Source: Malaya genurostris
Lineage: Eukaryota > Arthropoda > Insecta > Diptera > Culicidae
NCBI RefSeq assembly: GCF_030247185.1
Contig: NC_080572.1
Location: 298,677,814 to 298,741,813 of the forward strand
Length of the DNA: 64,000 nt
Reading direction: 5' to 3'
Shown here: in pieces, positions 46,306-57,680 of the stretch
Position numbering within the stretch: the first letter of the stretch is position 1
How the letters are laid out: each line of letters opens with the position of its first letter
Program-made: the position numbers and the translations under genes
The notes under the pieces: generated by a model
Told to the model about the DNA's origin: nothing
Database searches by the model: none
Seen by the model: only the letters and a program-made list of their open reading frames with translations

Positions 46306-47640
46306 CTGAAAAGAAAAACAAAACATGAATACGTCGTTAAATTTTCAAACCGAACGTTTCTATTTAAATTCCAGTGTCAAACAGGGAAAATCGGAAATAT
46401 GATTGTTTTTCTGGTTCTAAGACAACATTGTAACGGTAAGTCAATCGTCGATAGCCGCCCAAGTCAATCAACGCTGGAATGAGCATTCAAAAATTCTACT
46501 CACACACACCTGTGCTGCTACTGAGTGGAGTATTTTTCGTGTGATTTGTTTGCATGAGTGCGCAATTTCGCACTCCATCATCACCGCCACCGCCGCCGTC
46601 GGTTGTCACGTCGTGGCGATGAACGCTGTCAGTTCGAGCTACAGTCGGCGGCCAAGTATTTGTGTATTGTTAGGGGCCAATAATTAGATGCTATTTATTC
46701 GAGAGGTGCTAATAGTGGTGTTTGGCATAAATGGATTCCGAAGCCGACTTTGGAGTGTTATTTCTTTTCCTCTGCGACGAAGTTCTGTCATAGAAACCGC
46801 GTCAAGTGTATTGTGTTTTTTCGCTCGGGCCTGTGGTTGCTGCGATGGTTTTGGGCTACCATTTCAAGAATGCTGCTGTCCATCACAAATAAGTAGGCTG
46901 TACCGAACACGTTTTATGATTGAGAGTAATTATGTTTTGACATACTCCTCACATACACTGTATTTTGCCAATTTGCCGCACGCGTGTCGTTTGGTAACCC
47001 TCTTAAATGTAGCGCCTTTAATTTTACCCATGGAAAATCAGTTATGGAAAAAAATGCTAGAGGTTCTTATCTGGTTCGGCAGTTAATGTGAGTATTTCAG
47101 GGATTGAAATCTTTACGAGAAAAATGAAAGTGCATATATTTTGTACATTCAGAGAATGCCTCAAAGCAAGTCGTAAATAAAATCTAATATATATTTTTAC
47201 AATGGAATTATCTTCCTAAATTAACTTGACATAGACATATTCATATGTTTTCAATAATACTACTAAGAGATTCCTCAAAAAAAACCTTTTCTATGAATCT
47301 TGAATAAAAACAGAAAAGTTTGTTTGACCATTCGCTAGCATAACCATTTCAATTTTTAATACTTTTGATCCAAGTTAATAAGAATTTTTCGTTTTTTTTT
47401 ACATTTTCATTCTCAATGACGGTTTTATATTTTAAACACACCACATCCTGGTGTTCTGAAACTGGAAGTCAAACCCGAACAAAGGTCAAAAGTAGTCTAT
47501 TTTTATACACGAAGATCCTTTTGTTTGAGTCCTGTGACCTGTGATATTCTATTCAAAATGATTTTCGTCGGTTCTGGATTGTTTGTGCATTAATTAGTAT
47601 AACCATCAGAATGAAATACGAGAAAGAGAAGAGAGTTCCA
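46306..47640. other. Kinase intron 1 or upstream region
   Basis: The sequence upstream of exon 2. A GC-rich, CpG-containing patch at about 46560-46680 stands out and could be a promoter or an untranslated exon. The plus-strand 132-codon frame at 46688-47086 has no domain. I found no minus-strand ATG followed by a hydrophobic leader and a phase-1 donor that would join exon 2 correctly. Confidence 0.4.
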
Positions 47641-47649
47641 CTATTGTTT

Positions 47650-48879
47650 GCTTTCTTCATTTATAATTGGAACAAACTTTTGCTCGCATTGTGGCGCTCC
47701 TGGTGGACGGATTTGGAAGTTCTTGGCGCCCACGTGTCGGGAATTTTGTCAGCTTAACGTATGATTTTTGATATTGCGCAAATCGACGGTACTTTGTAAA
47801 CAATCAACATAGAAACCGAAAGAAAGGAAAAAATTGTGCACAGTTATTTGGAAAATCCATTGTGGTCTACATCTAGACTAGCTAAACAGCTGAAATTGAC
47901 CAGAAATACCGTATGGCGCGTTATCAAACGGTATAAGGAAACATTGACGACAATTTGGAAGCCTCAAACCAATCGTCTGAGTGGAACTGTCGACCGGAAA
48001 CTCCGTGGTAAGATTTTGAAGACGATTAAGAGGAATCCTAATCTGTCGGACCGTGATTTGGTCAGAAAATTCGGTGCTGCCCATAGTACCGTGAGGAAAA
48101 CTCGACTCCGGGAAGGAATTAAGTCGTATCGAGCTAGCAAACAGCCAAATCGGACCATAAAACAGAATAGTGTGGTCAAAATTTGTGTGCGGAATCTATA
48201 TGACCAGGGTCTTACCAAGTTCGACGGGTGTCTTCTGATGTACGATGAAACCTATATCAAGGCTGACTTCGGGCAAATCCCAGGTCAAAAGTTTTACTTG
48301 GTAATGGCTCGGGGGGATCTTCCAGCCAAATTTAAATTTGTTTTTGCCACCAATTTTCCAAGAAAATTTATGATTTGGCAGGGCATTTGCAGCTGTGGCA
48401 AAAAAACGAAAGTTTTCGTTACAAATAAGACAATGACATCGGAACTATACCAAAAAGAGTGTCTCCAAAAACGGATTTTGCCGTTCATTCGATCCCACGA
48501 CCATCCCGTAAAGTTTTGGCCAGATTTGGCAAGCTGTCATTAAAGCAAAGTCGTTCAAGGATGGTATGCAGAGAAACGGGTCCAGTTTGTTCCGAAAAAC
48601 CTTAACCCACCAAACTACCCCCAGTTTCGCCCTGTTGGGAGACCTGGTGGAATAAGATAGCTAAAACGATGGACGAAGAAGGTGTGCGCCTCCTAATGAG
48701 CCGTGTTACAGGAAAAATTCGATAATTCCTTCGAAACCGTGACGAATAATTTTATTCGTATTTTTTCTTAAAAGTATGAAGAAAACGCTACATTTGTATA
48801 AAAAAAGATCTTGAATTCAATAATAAATAACTGAAATACAGGCAATTGTCTTTGTTCTAGTTCTATCAGAAGCAAGCTT
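47650..48879 (+). mobile_element. Tc1-like DD37-type element, copy 3
   Basis: Same family as 27005-28273. The right end (GCAAGCTT to 48879) and its TA (48880-48881) are intact. The left end is degraded: it matches from CTTCATTTATAATTGG inward but not in the outermost ten bases, so the start is approximate. It directly abuts the piggyBac-like element. Confidence 0.85.
47809..48749 (+). pseudogene. Tc1-like transposase, copy 3
   Basis: The start codon is ATA where the relatives have ATG. The N-terminal domain is the best preserved of the three copies (EKIVHSYLENPLWSTSRLAK, KLTRNTVWRVIKRYKETL). The frame runs open to KFWPDLASCH, where a TAA at 48541-48543 replaces the tyrosine codon. Further on, a deletion removes the segment after RPVG. 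The first aspartate is in LLMYDETYIK (MDDE in the other copies). The stop corresponding to the normal end is at 48747-48749. It is inactive. Confidence 0.88.
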
Positions 48880-48886
48880 TACTTAA

Positions 48887-50041
48887 CCCTTATGCACTCG
48901 AATGGGTACCCGGGTACCTTTTCGAATTTCAAAATAAGAAATTTCTGAGTTAGGTTTAAACTAAGATTCTGCAATTCGGTCAATTCCAAGAACTAGTTGG
49001 ACCATAACTTCTCATGCTTTGACTTTTCATTTTACAGTAAGGGGGGTCGAATGGGGGGGCTCAAATTTTTTTTATTACGTAAACACCCGAATGGGTACCC
49101 GGGTACCCACAAATAAAAATGCTTGTAACTAAGGCAAATTCCATCCGATTTGAATTTTTTCAGTACGGGTAAATTCAGAAATTTATCCACTTTTCGATGG
49201 CCGTGTATATTGCTGTAGTAGGTTCTTCTGGTTCCCGTTAATCCGGATTTCCGTAGAATGTTCCGACACTTGTGTTTTCCACCATAAATGTCATTTACTA
49301 ATTTGAAACTTTTCCAAACCAGCTATTTGAGAAAGGCCGTACCAAAATGAACCTTTTGTAGAAAAATGACGTCATCTAAAGGGTAGTTGGCCTATTCTGG
49401 ACTTACTCTCATAGAACGAAAAAAAGGAAATATAAATGAGAACGAAACTGTTTGGGAAGTAACTTCGTGATGTTTCGAAATGTTTGTTGCCAGAATTAAA
49501 AATTGTATTGCGTGCTCCTCGCAATAGGCCTGAAGTACATAATAATTTTCAAACTGAAGATAAGAAAGTGAAGTATATAAGGGAACATACATAAAGTACG
49601 TCACGCGTTTAGGGGGGAGAGGTTTCAAAAATACGTGACAATACATGGTGAAAAGATTGAGAAATGCTCGACAAAGGGGGAAAGGAGTGGTAGAAAAATT
49701 CAAAATTTTATGTTACGTACATAACGGATGCCCCCTGAAATATATAAACATAACAACTCAGCATAGCACTTGATTTCATATAGCAATTCTTAGATAAGAT
49801 TACAAAAATACGTGAAATCCGTGTATAAATGCCTCGATGTCGGAACTCATTTAGGATATCCGGGTTCCTGGGAACCAGGAGCACCATGTCCATCTTTATG
49901 GGTACCAATCCCAAAGAGCTTAAGTTCCTGAATCCAACAGTGCTAAAATTACTTCAATCGGTTGAAAAATGCTCAACTTACAGCGATTTAAAAAAATGGG
50001 TACCCGGGTTAAAGGTGTTTTTTTTTTCGAGTGCACAACGG
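48887..50041. mobile_element. piggyBac-like non-autonomous element
   Basis: TTAA occurs at both flanks (48883-48886, 50042-50045), the target duplication specific to piggyBac. The ends are imperfect inverted repeats (CCCTTATGCACTCGAA at the left; the right end reads CCGTTGTGCACTCGAA). Palindromic words built on GGGTACCCGGGTACC lie near the left end (48904, 49093), and GGGTACCCGGG lies near the right (49998). No transposase is encoded in 1155 bp; the internal frames of 62-103 codons have no recognisable domain. Confidence 0.75.
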
Positions 50042-50195
50042 TTAAACGGCACAAGAAAACTACCTAATTTAGAGTATTTTCTATGCAATTTTGGGGTTCC
50101 GTTCAGTAGTCCAATTTGAAGTTAAAGGTTAATTTTGAAAAATTTATCAAAAAAGGCGGGTGGGACTGGATTGAACAAAAAATACGAATAAAATG

Positions 50196-50640
50196 GACGG
50201 TTCTGGACCTGGAATTCTAGATCCGAATTTTTTAGCCAAATGCTAGAGTTGAATTCTGAAACTCAATTTTGACGCAAGAATCTGGATCTGGATTGTTGGA
50301 CTGATCACTGAACCTGTGTTCTAGAGCTGAATTTTCTAGCTGAATTGAAAACTTGGACTCTGGTTAGACATTGAATTCTGGAGCTGAATCTAGCACTGAA
50401 CTCTGGACCTGGATAATGTTTGTAGTCCAGAATTCAATCATTACAGTTCATTTAAATTAGGATCCAGACTTCTGCTTCTAGAATCTAGATTAGAGAAAAT
50501 CTTCAGTTTCTGAATGCATTATTCTGAACGGGAAACTGAATTTCAGATATGAATTTCGCAAATAAAAAACAAAATCTGGTCTTGGATTCTGAAACTGAAT
50601 TTCAGAACTGGAATTAAATTATGGTCCTGGAGAATGAATA
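50196..50640. repeat. Degenerate 13-bp minisatellite
   Basis: Units such as GGACCTGGAATTC, GAGTTGAATTCTG and GAGCTGAATCTAG succeed one another with drifting length. It lies inside repeat Z, as does the array at 55730-56310. Confidence 0.6.
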
Positions 50641-51629
50641 AAGCATCAAACTTTATAATCATATTATAACCAATTAAGAAAATCATAAATTTAAAGCAGT
50701 AATGTAGTGGAATGTGGAGTGGAATGAACTAAATCGATCAAAAAGCAAAAATTAGTGAAATTAAATGGAAACTTTTTTTTCTTTTTGATTGATTTAAGAA
50801 AAAAATCTATTTCGAGTTCTCTGTGGTTATCTCATACTAGTGAAAATTCTATTCCAAATTTCTGATCATATCTCCGATCAGGACCGGTGAAACATGTTAA
50901 ACCCAGGTGGGTAATTTTTCATACTGCGGAGAACGACCCACTATTTCGAAGCATTTCTCTATTCTAATGGAAATGATATTTATCCCTAAAAAGTGCAGTC
51001 GTTTTTTTTTTTAAATAAAATGTTGATTCTATAAAACTTTTCATGAAACGCGTCAATTAGAAGTTTGAAGAGTCTTCGGTACTAAGTTTAAAAACATAAT
51101 TTCGCATCTAAGGTTTAACCTGGTTTCAAAATCACTGCCAATATTTGTTTTCAGTTCAAAGTACCAACCTTCAAAGAACATTTAACATCAATAGCACCAC
51201 GAACACTGAATCTATCGACATATAAGTGACGTTACTAATTCATTTATGTAAAATGGAAATAACGAATTCCGTGTCCGTGTGTTGCTAAAACATTGCTTTT
51301 TAAAGGGAAAAAACGTGTAAGCCCAGCTATAGCTTGAGAAGTGTTTTTCCCACTAGGATCCATTAAAATGAAGGTTTGTGGTATTCTGATTTTGAACGTG
51401 GCTAAATGAAGCAGTCAACCGGAAAAAAGTAAGCAAGTTTTGATAATCGTGATGTATGAACGCAAAATCAAAGTTCGTGAGATTAGATATGCTGAAATCG
51501 TTAGCAGATGAACTGGAAGTTCTTTTACGATCTTGTACGAAATTCTGAGCATATAAAAATCGTCACCAAACGGATCTCGAACACGGCCGCTCATAATCAA
51601 CAACAGTCTGCCGCAATAAAATGGAATGC

Positions 51630-51800
51630 GTTGGTATGAAACAGTGGACGAAACATGGATCCACTATTTTTATCCGGAGTCATACCAGCATTCAGACTGG
51701 GAAAGCCATCTGAAAACGTAACAGGTAGCTGGAACAATCATGGCATAAGTTTTTTAGATGTTCGAGGTATAATTAACAATGATATTCTTAGAAGCGAACA
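51630..51800 (+). pseudogene. mariner transposase remnant
   Basis: The sequence reads VDETWIHYFYPESYQHSDWE, closely resembling the first-aspartate region of mariner transposases. After a frameshift it reads WNNHGISFLDVRGIINNDIL, resembling the following strand. Nothing before or after is preserved. It is an old fragment inside the hAT element. Confidence 0.6.
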
Positions 51801-52099
51801 CACACATTGAAACGCAGAAATTTAATGGAAACCGTGAACTTGTATGTATTTGTTAGAAGACACCATGCCAAAGATTTTCGTTACTAACTGAAGTTTCGAT
51901 CTCCAATTATTTGAAATATGATTTTATAGATATAGATTAATCTACTCTAATCGAAGTGTAGAAATATTTTTAGTGCAGTTCGCGTCATGATAAGGTAAAT
52001 TAATTAAAAATGATTGAGATATAGATATTCAAAACATGAACACTGTTTGTACGGTTCTCAGTATTTTGAATTTGCACACCGGTATAGAACACAAAAACG

Positions 52100-52600
52100 T
52101 TGTCATCCGCCGGATTCTCTCGATCTTCGCCCCTGTCCACCATCTTTATTGGAACTAACAAGATCTTTTTTTTGTCACGAACTTTTTCATTCTTCTTTCC
52201 TTCGTCTCTTCACCATCTCGATGGCAACTAATTAGATCTCTGTCGTATTTAGACATGCTGTTCCCACCTCCCCTTTTTACCTCGTTTTTCGCAATATTTA
52301 CTTCTCTTTCATTCTCTTCCGTAACATCACCATCACCGACAACGGAAGACCGCTCCAGTCGATGACCAGGCTGCGGGCCACGCCATCTGGAAGACTCTTA
52401 TGCTTTATTCAATTCACCGGCCACTGCTGATCGCCACCTGAAAGTTGAATTTTTGAGAATCCGCGACCCCGATACGACATTACCTAATGATACTATTCTA
52501 GTTTTAAGTTAGTCGTTAATTAAGATTAGAAAATACCCTTGGCATCTAAGAGCTTAAGCAGTGTGCCTTAAAATTATATTATATTATTGAGTAAAAAAAA
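52100..52600 (+). mobile_element. I/LOA-like retroposon 3' UTR, second copy
   Basis: Matches the 3' untranslated region at 5950-6521 from CATCCGCC and ATTCTCTCGATC through CTTGGCATCTAAGAGC to the A-rich tail. It lacks the ORF2 codons and has an internal deletion near 52385. The sequence AAAACGT flanks both sides and may be the target duplication, but the A-tail makes that ambiguous. Confidence 0.85.
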
Positions 52601-52638
52601 CGTAGTCCTACGTCAAAAGATTTTGAGTGATTTTCTTC

Positions 52639-53043
52639 ATGTGAAGATATAGAAGGTGAGATGTGACAAGGTTCATTTCATCATGCAGAAATCTTTTAGT
52701 AACTTAACTTTCACTTTTTACAAGAGGAGTCGACCTTAAACATCTGCCGCAAAATTCCGATAAAGGTCTTCTACTATTTACTATTCCGGCAAAGCTACCA
52801 AAAGTTGTTACTTTTTACTTGCCACTGCATTCTTCTTTTGCGGGTTCGGAATGTAAAGAGTAAAAAACCTTTATCGGTATTTTCCGGTATCTCAAAGACT
52901 CGAGTGAATCGCATTGATGGAATGCTTAAGCTCGGCTCCTTTGCTGGAAGGGAAAAGTTAAGCTACTAAAAGATTTCTGCCTGCTCAAATAAACCCTTGG
53001 CACGTCTCACCTTTCTGTGGTATATCTTCACATCCTTGCTCTA
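52639..53043. mobile_element. Fold-back MITE
   Basis: Most of this 405-bp stretch is an imperfect inverted repeat: ATGTGAAGATATA and GCAGAAATCTTTTAGTAACT on the left return inverted on the right, and the CCGATAAAGG blocks pair near the centre. It has no coding capacity. Target duplications are not obvious. Confidence 0.65.
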
Positions 53044-53395
53044 CCTTAAGAACTAGCATTCTATAATTTTGATTTTATTTATTATTCCGTATTACAATAA
53101 AATATTCTTATTATTATGAATAATGCTAATGTTTCCATTGTGTTTTGTTCGAAATTTCAGGTGGGTAATTACCCACCCTTGGAATTTTCGGGTGGGTAGT
53201 TCTACCCACCGAACCCACCTCTTTCACCGGCCTTGTCTCCGATGCCGTGGAGGAAAAATTATGTTGATATGTTAAATAAAACAAGAGATACTCAGGATCG
53301 AAAACTTAGCTCACTCACCCATGTGATAAATTTTGAAAAGGCGCCCCATAGTAAAGTAAGACGTATTCACGTCAATAATTTATCCGGTCTTAAGA

Positions 53396-54240
53396 AAATG
53401 CTTTTTTTTTTGTTTTTCTCGTATAGAAAAGCTAGGCAATCACTGTGAAAACCGACTTTCGAAGCGAGACCCTAAGGACCGAATGTCACATACCATTAGT
53501 TTCAGTTCGTCGAGTACGCAAAATGTCTGTGTGTCGATTTATCGGAGATGAGTGGAACGATTTGGTCCCATAGGTTGCTATTGAATTTGACCCGAATCGG
53601 ACTTCCGGTTCAGGAGTAACGGAGTAAAATGTTCAAAAAAATTAAGCAAAAGTGCACTCGATTTTCTCAGAGACCGCTCATCCAATTTTCACAAGCTTAG
53701 GGTCCAATGGAAATTTGTTTTACGTTTCGTCTTTGACTCATCAGTGCGTAGCAGTTTACGTTGTACTGCTATCGCGGCGATCTGGCAGCTCAACATAAAC
53801 CGCTAGGTAGACGTAAAGTTAATGTTTTCTGCAAAACACTTTTGCTATAACACAGATGTGTATTGTCTAAACTGACGTCTCGGACGAAACATTTGTGCAT
53901 TAACTTTACGTCAACCTAACTTTTTTTTTACTTCTTTACCCCCAAAAATTTCATTTTTTTGAGCGTGTTTTTATAACACGGAATAATCAAGCCAAATACA
54001 TTCACATAGTGGTATAATTCTTCAATTAGGTAAGTACGGTTAGTTGTTGACCAAACACGTTAGTTTTGGGAATACCGGATCATCGTTCCTGGTTTCGGAA
54101 AGATCGGGAATGTGTTCGTGTGTTCCAAACCGGAAAACACTCAAATTTCTCAGAAACGGCCAGACCGAACTTCACAAACTCAGATTTAAATGAAACGTAT
54201 TATGTTTTCATAAGTTGACGTAGAATTACATTCAGATCTG
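53396..54240. repeat. Old dispersed repeat with CTCAGAGA motif
   Basis: Degenerate phrases shared with 14.3, 19.9 and 58.5 kb, including GATTTTCTCAGAGACCGCTC and ATCGGACTTCCGGTTCAGGA (about 53594-53613). It is non-coding. It ends at the target duplication of repeat X. Confidence 0.45.
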
Positions 54241-55369
54241 CAGTGTTGGGAAATTCATGCTCAGAAAAAGTTCATTTTACTATCACTCGTGAAAAAATCA
54301 GTTTAAGAGAATTTATTAAAAAAAATTCAGCGACTGAAAAAATCACTTCCGTTATTTTCATTCATGAAACAAGCATCCAAAACTCTCTGAACCTCGAAGT
54401 TCACAAGTGATTTTTTGTGCCAGCGAAACTTGGCGACGAGTTTTCACCCACAGCAATATCGCTAAAGAGATAATCGAAAGGGAGAAGTGCCTCCGATGAT
54501 ATTTCGATGCTGAATTTCCTTTACGCTTCAGTTCGACACCGAAGTTATTCATGCAAGATTTAATTATTAAATTTTCATCAATTAAAAAAAAGTTTGTTGA
54601 ATAAATTCGCAACAGAACCGCTACTAAGAAATAAAAACTGGGTTATTTTCGATGCATGTAGTGTCGTCGATATGAACAACAGTATTTTTTCCACATTCCA
54701 AACAGTAACTATAGCGACCAAAAGCCGCTTTAATTCCAGCTGGTTGGTTACACTGCACTATTTAGATTCAACCGAATTAAACGCTATTCAGCATGAATTT
54801 GATTCATAGAAGTAACAGGAGCGCAGCATTGTCAGCATGTCTCGAACACACAGCAGGCGCAGCATTTGAATTGGCGTAGCGATAGCCTGCGCTCCTGTTG
54901 CTTTTGACTATAATATTCAAGCTAAATTGATATTTTTCAATCAGCTGTTATGGATTTGTGATTGTTTTTTATCAACGTTTTATTATCATTATTACTATTA
55001 TCAATCACATCACTTGCTGCTTTTGTTATCGATATTACTCCACCACCACGGTATTGCCGAATAAATTTAGAATACATCATCACTATTGATACACTATTCA
55101 ACCACCCTACGCGTACTGAACATTTTCGGAAAGGTTCAGGTTTTGTTCATCGCCGATTTTATTCATCATGTATTCTGCAAAAGTTTCAGATACAACGGCA
55201 ATGAAAATTCAATTCCCCAAAAATCATCTGTTCAAGAATCATATCAGATATATATTTAATGTGCAAACTTTTTCCTCAAATATCATGGAGCAGAATTTTC
55301 GGTAGTGAACTTTTCACGACTGTTATTTTGCCATGTGAAATCAGTTTCAGTGAGAATCGCGGTGGTAAA

Positions 55370-56757
55370 AAAGGCGGATGGGTAATGTCACAGACATAAC
55401 TGGAGGACGTGAATACGAATAAAACTGACATGTTTCTTTCTCACTTCCGGATAAAGATAATCATTCGTATTAGATTGTGTATATTTTGCAACTTTCATTG
55501 CTTCGCTTCCAGAAATTTAACGATGCATCTATACTACAGTACGACTAATTGACGGCAAACATATTCTACCATACAATTAAATAACACGGAACAAAAACAG
55601 TTTTGTAGATTTAGATACTCAGTAGAAATAAACTTCAAATTCTTTTGGAAATACTTTAGTGGTTCTAAAAAACCGCTTTGCGTAATTTGTCCAATATTTA
55701 GAACTGTTAAAATTCAAGAACTAATATAGATCTGGGGCACGCTCCGAATTCAGCTACAAATCTAGATCAAAAACTCAGGTCATATATCTAGTTCTAGAAG
55801 TAAGGAACTGAAGTTATTTTTAGAATTTTCTGAATTGCATTATAGAACTAAATTCTAAGCTTGAATTCCAAGTCTTAATATAGGAACTGAATTCAGTTCC
55901 AGCATCTAGTTCCAGTAATCTTGTTCACAATTCACTGTTCCAACATGTATGTTCTGAATTCTGGAAATGAATGCTGAAACTGAATTGATTAATTAAATTC
56001 TGAAACTTAGTTTAGGAATTAAACTCTGATTTTGAATTCATTTTTTGAATGAAGGTTCGGTGTTCAGACCTAATATTTAGTTTCAGAATCTAAAATTCAT
56101 ATCCTGAATTTTGTTTATTAATTCTGACGATAAAATCCTAAATCATATCTCTGGATTGATTCGAATCCCTGAATAAGGAACTAAGTTTCAAAATCCAGAT
56201 ATGATTCATAGTTAAAATTCTGAACCTGTAATCTGGAACTAAATTTTGAAATAGAAGTATGAAACTAAATTTGGAATATAAAAATTAACTTCAGAATTTA
56301 GGTGGACCAGAATTTAGGTTTACCACCCCATTATTAATGATGTTGGTGAAAGAATTTAAACACGATATTCAGTTCCGTCTGACTTACTAGAAAGAAAATA
56401 ACAATCCTCGGTCAAGATTTACCTATTACACTCAGCCAGTAGAACATCGGAACTGATATGTGCCTGACTGCCTCAAAACCGTCGTCCTGGTGCGAAAAAG
56501 GCAAGCAAACGTGATGAGTTTTCCTCATTGTTTCCAAAAGTTTGCGAAAACATAGTTTTTGAATTATGTATGGTTATTTTACACTGTTGAAAATTCATGC
56601 ACAAATTCCTGATTATATTTCTGATAGCATGGAGAAAAAATTATGTTGTTACGTTAAGCATAACAAGAGATATTCACGATCAAAAACTTATCACTCTCCC
56701 AGAGGGTAAATTTTGCAAAGGTGTCGCATAGTAAAGTAAGTCGTATTCACGACAAAA
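55370..56757 (+). repeat. Repeat Z copy, nested in repeat X
   Basis: The left edge is AAAAAAGGCGGATGGGTAAT and the right edge is TCGTATTCACGACAAAAG. The copy of X at 28829-30712 reads straight across the same point (GAGAATCGCG to AAAGCAGT, near 30600-30615), so Z arrived after X. It includes the 13-bp array at 55730-56310. Its own ends lack clear inverted repeats. Confidence 0.6.
55730..56310. repeat. Degenerate 13-bp minisatellite
   Basis: The longest array of the GAATTCTGGACCT-type unit, strongly diverged (for example GAATTCTGAAACT, TAATATAGGAACT). Confidence 0.6.
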
Positions 56758-56878
56758 GCAGTGCTGAACGTTTCTGCAGTGAGTTCTCTGATCGATGATT
56801 TTTTGTCTAAAAATAACTTGTGAAAAATTTTAGTCGCGATTTTCGAAATCTTGATTTTTTCTCAACACTACAGATTTG

Positions 56879-57678
56879 TCTTCCGGTCCCGGAAATACAT
56901 TTATAGATTATGCTAGTTACTGGCCAAACGAACCGATTTCAGCTATACCGGGATCCCAGTTCCCGGTTCACCGCTTCCGGTTCGGGAAGTATCGGAAAAA
57001 GAGATCGAAAACACAAAAACAGAACTCTTAAACGATAATGGAGTAACGAAAACTGTTAATTGAGCCATGATAAATGTTTTTGTTACGCCTATTGTACGTG
57101 AAAATGGTTTGCATGGCTACTGGTTTGAACAGGACGGTGCAACATGCCATACAGCTTGACCTGCAATCGATTTGTTACGACTATTGTTCACAGGACGAGT
57201 CATTTCGTGCCACCAGACTTTTTGTGAGGCTATTTGAAAGCCAAGATATACGCGGATAGAACCAACTCAAACTCAACTCAAAGACAACATACGACGTGAA
57301 ATCGCCGCCATATCGACCGCAAACTTCGGCCTAAACGATGGAAAACGCCTAAAAAAGGGTACATTTTGTACTCAAGACACACTCTACTCGGGCTACCAGT
57401 CCTAGTAGGTAGCATAGAATTAATAAAATCACAAAAGGCGAAATATTCAGCTGTGATAAGGCACAATAATATTGTTATAAAACACAATGTAAAGATGTCC
57501 AAACGAACGACCGGAAATAGCTTCGTCAATGCTATTAAACATACGAAACGCCTCATCCGAGCTTTGTTTTCTTGTTTTTTTTTTATTTTCAAACATAGGA
57601 AATGAAATTTCTATTGTTTATCCACCTAGTGGTGTGGTAATGCCTTTTTCTCATCATTCAAACAGTCTCATTAAAACA
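56879..57678. other. Gene-free spacer
   Basis: No gene. Two overlapping frames (57278-57592 minus, 57366-57605 plus) show no domains. Confidence 0.5.
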
Positions 57679-57680
57679 TA

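Larger units (their letters stand above)
50879..53235. mobile_element. hAT element with perfect 8-bp target duplication
   Basis: The ends CAGGACCGGTGAAA and (reverse complement of the right end) CAAGGCCGGTGAAA are bounded by the identical octamer TCTCCGAT at 50871-50878 and 53236-53243, as expected for hAT. A GTGGGTAATT/AATTACCCAC-type word recurs near both ends. No hAT transposase remains. The interior holds a mariner remnant, a retroposon tail and a fold-back repeat, so the 2.36 kb length is partly nested insertions. Confidence 0.9.
50150..53395 (+). repeat. Repeat Z copy, split by a hAT element
   Basis: The left edge AAAAGGCGGGTGGGACTGG is followed by the 13-bp array. The terminal block resumes after the hAT element with AAAAATTATGTTGATATG and ends CGTATTCACGTC near 53375. 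Only 50150-50878 and 53244-53395 belong to Z. The sequence across the insertion point matches the uninterrupted copy at 56610-56645. Confidence 0.6.
54241..56870 (+). mobile_element. Repeat X: hAT-like non-autonomous element, longest copy
   Basis: The left end CAGTGTTGGGAAA and the right end (reverse complement TAGTGTTGAGAAA) form hAT-type inverted repeats. They are flanked by near-identical octamers CAGATCTG (54233-54240) and CAGATTTG (56871-56878). This copy defines a family with fragments at 3537-4270, 9020-9215 and 28829-30712. It is itself split by repeat Z at about 55370-56757. No transposase frame is present; it was presumably moved by a hAT transposase encoded elsewhere. Confidence 0.75.

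Noticed and set aside
46306..46321. Kinase start at MFFFSES
   Set aside because: The codon is TTG and the bases form a polypyrimidine tract with a CAG acceptor. Starting at 46305 in phase 1 fits the remaining exons.
46399..46440. Plus-strand ATG with hydrophobic codons followed by GTAAGT, like a signal-peptide exon
   Set aside because: It is on the wrong strand for the kinase, and no downstream plus-strand exon is visible.
46500..46610. Minus-strand ATG frame ending at a CAG-GTGTGT donor as kinase exon 1
   Set aside because: The peptide is not hydrophobic. The good donors are phase 0, and the phase-1 donor would create a stop with exon 2.
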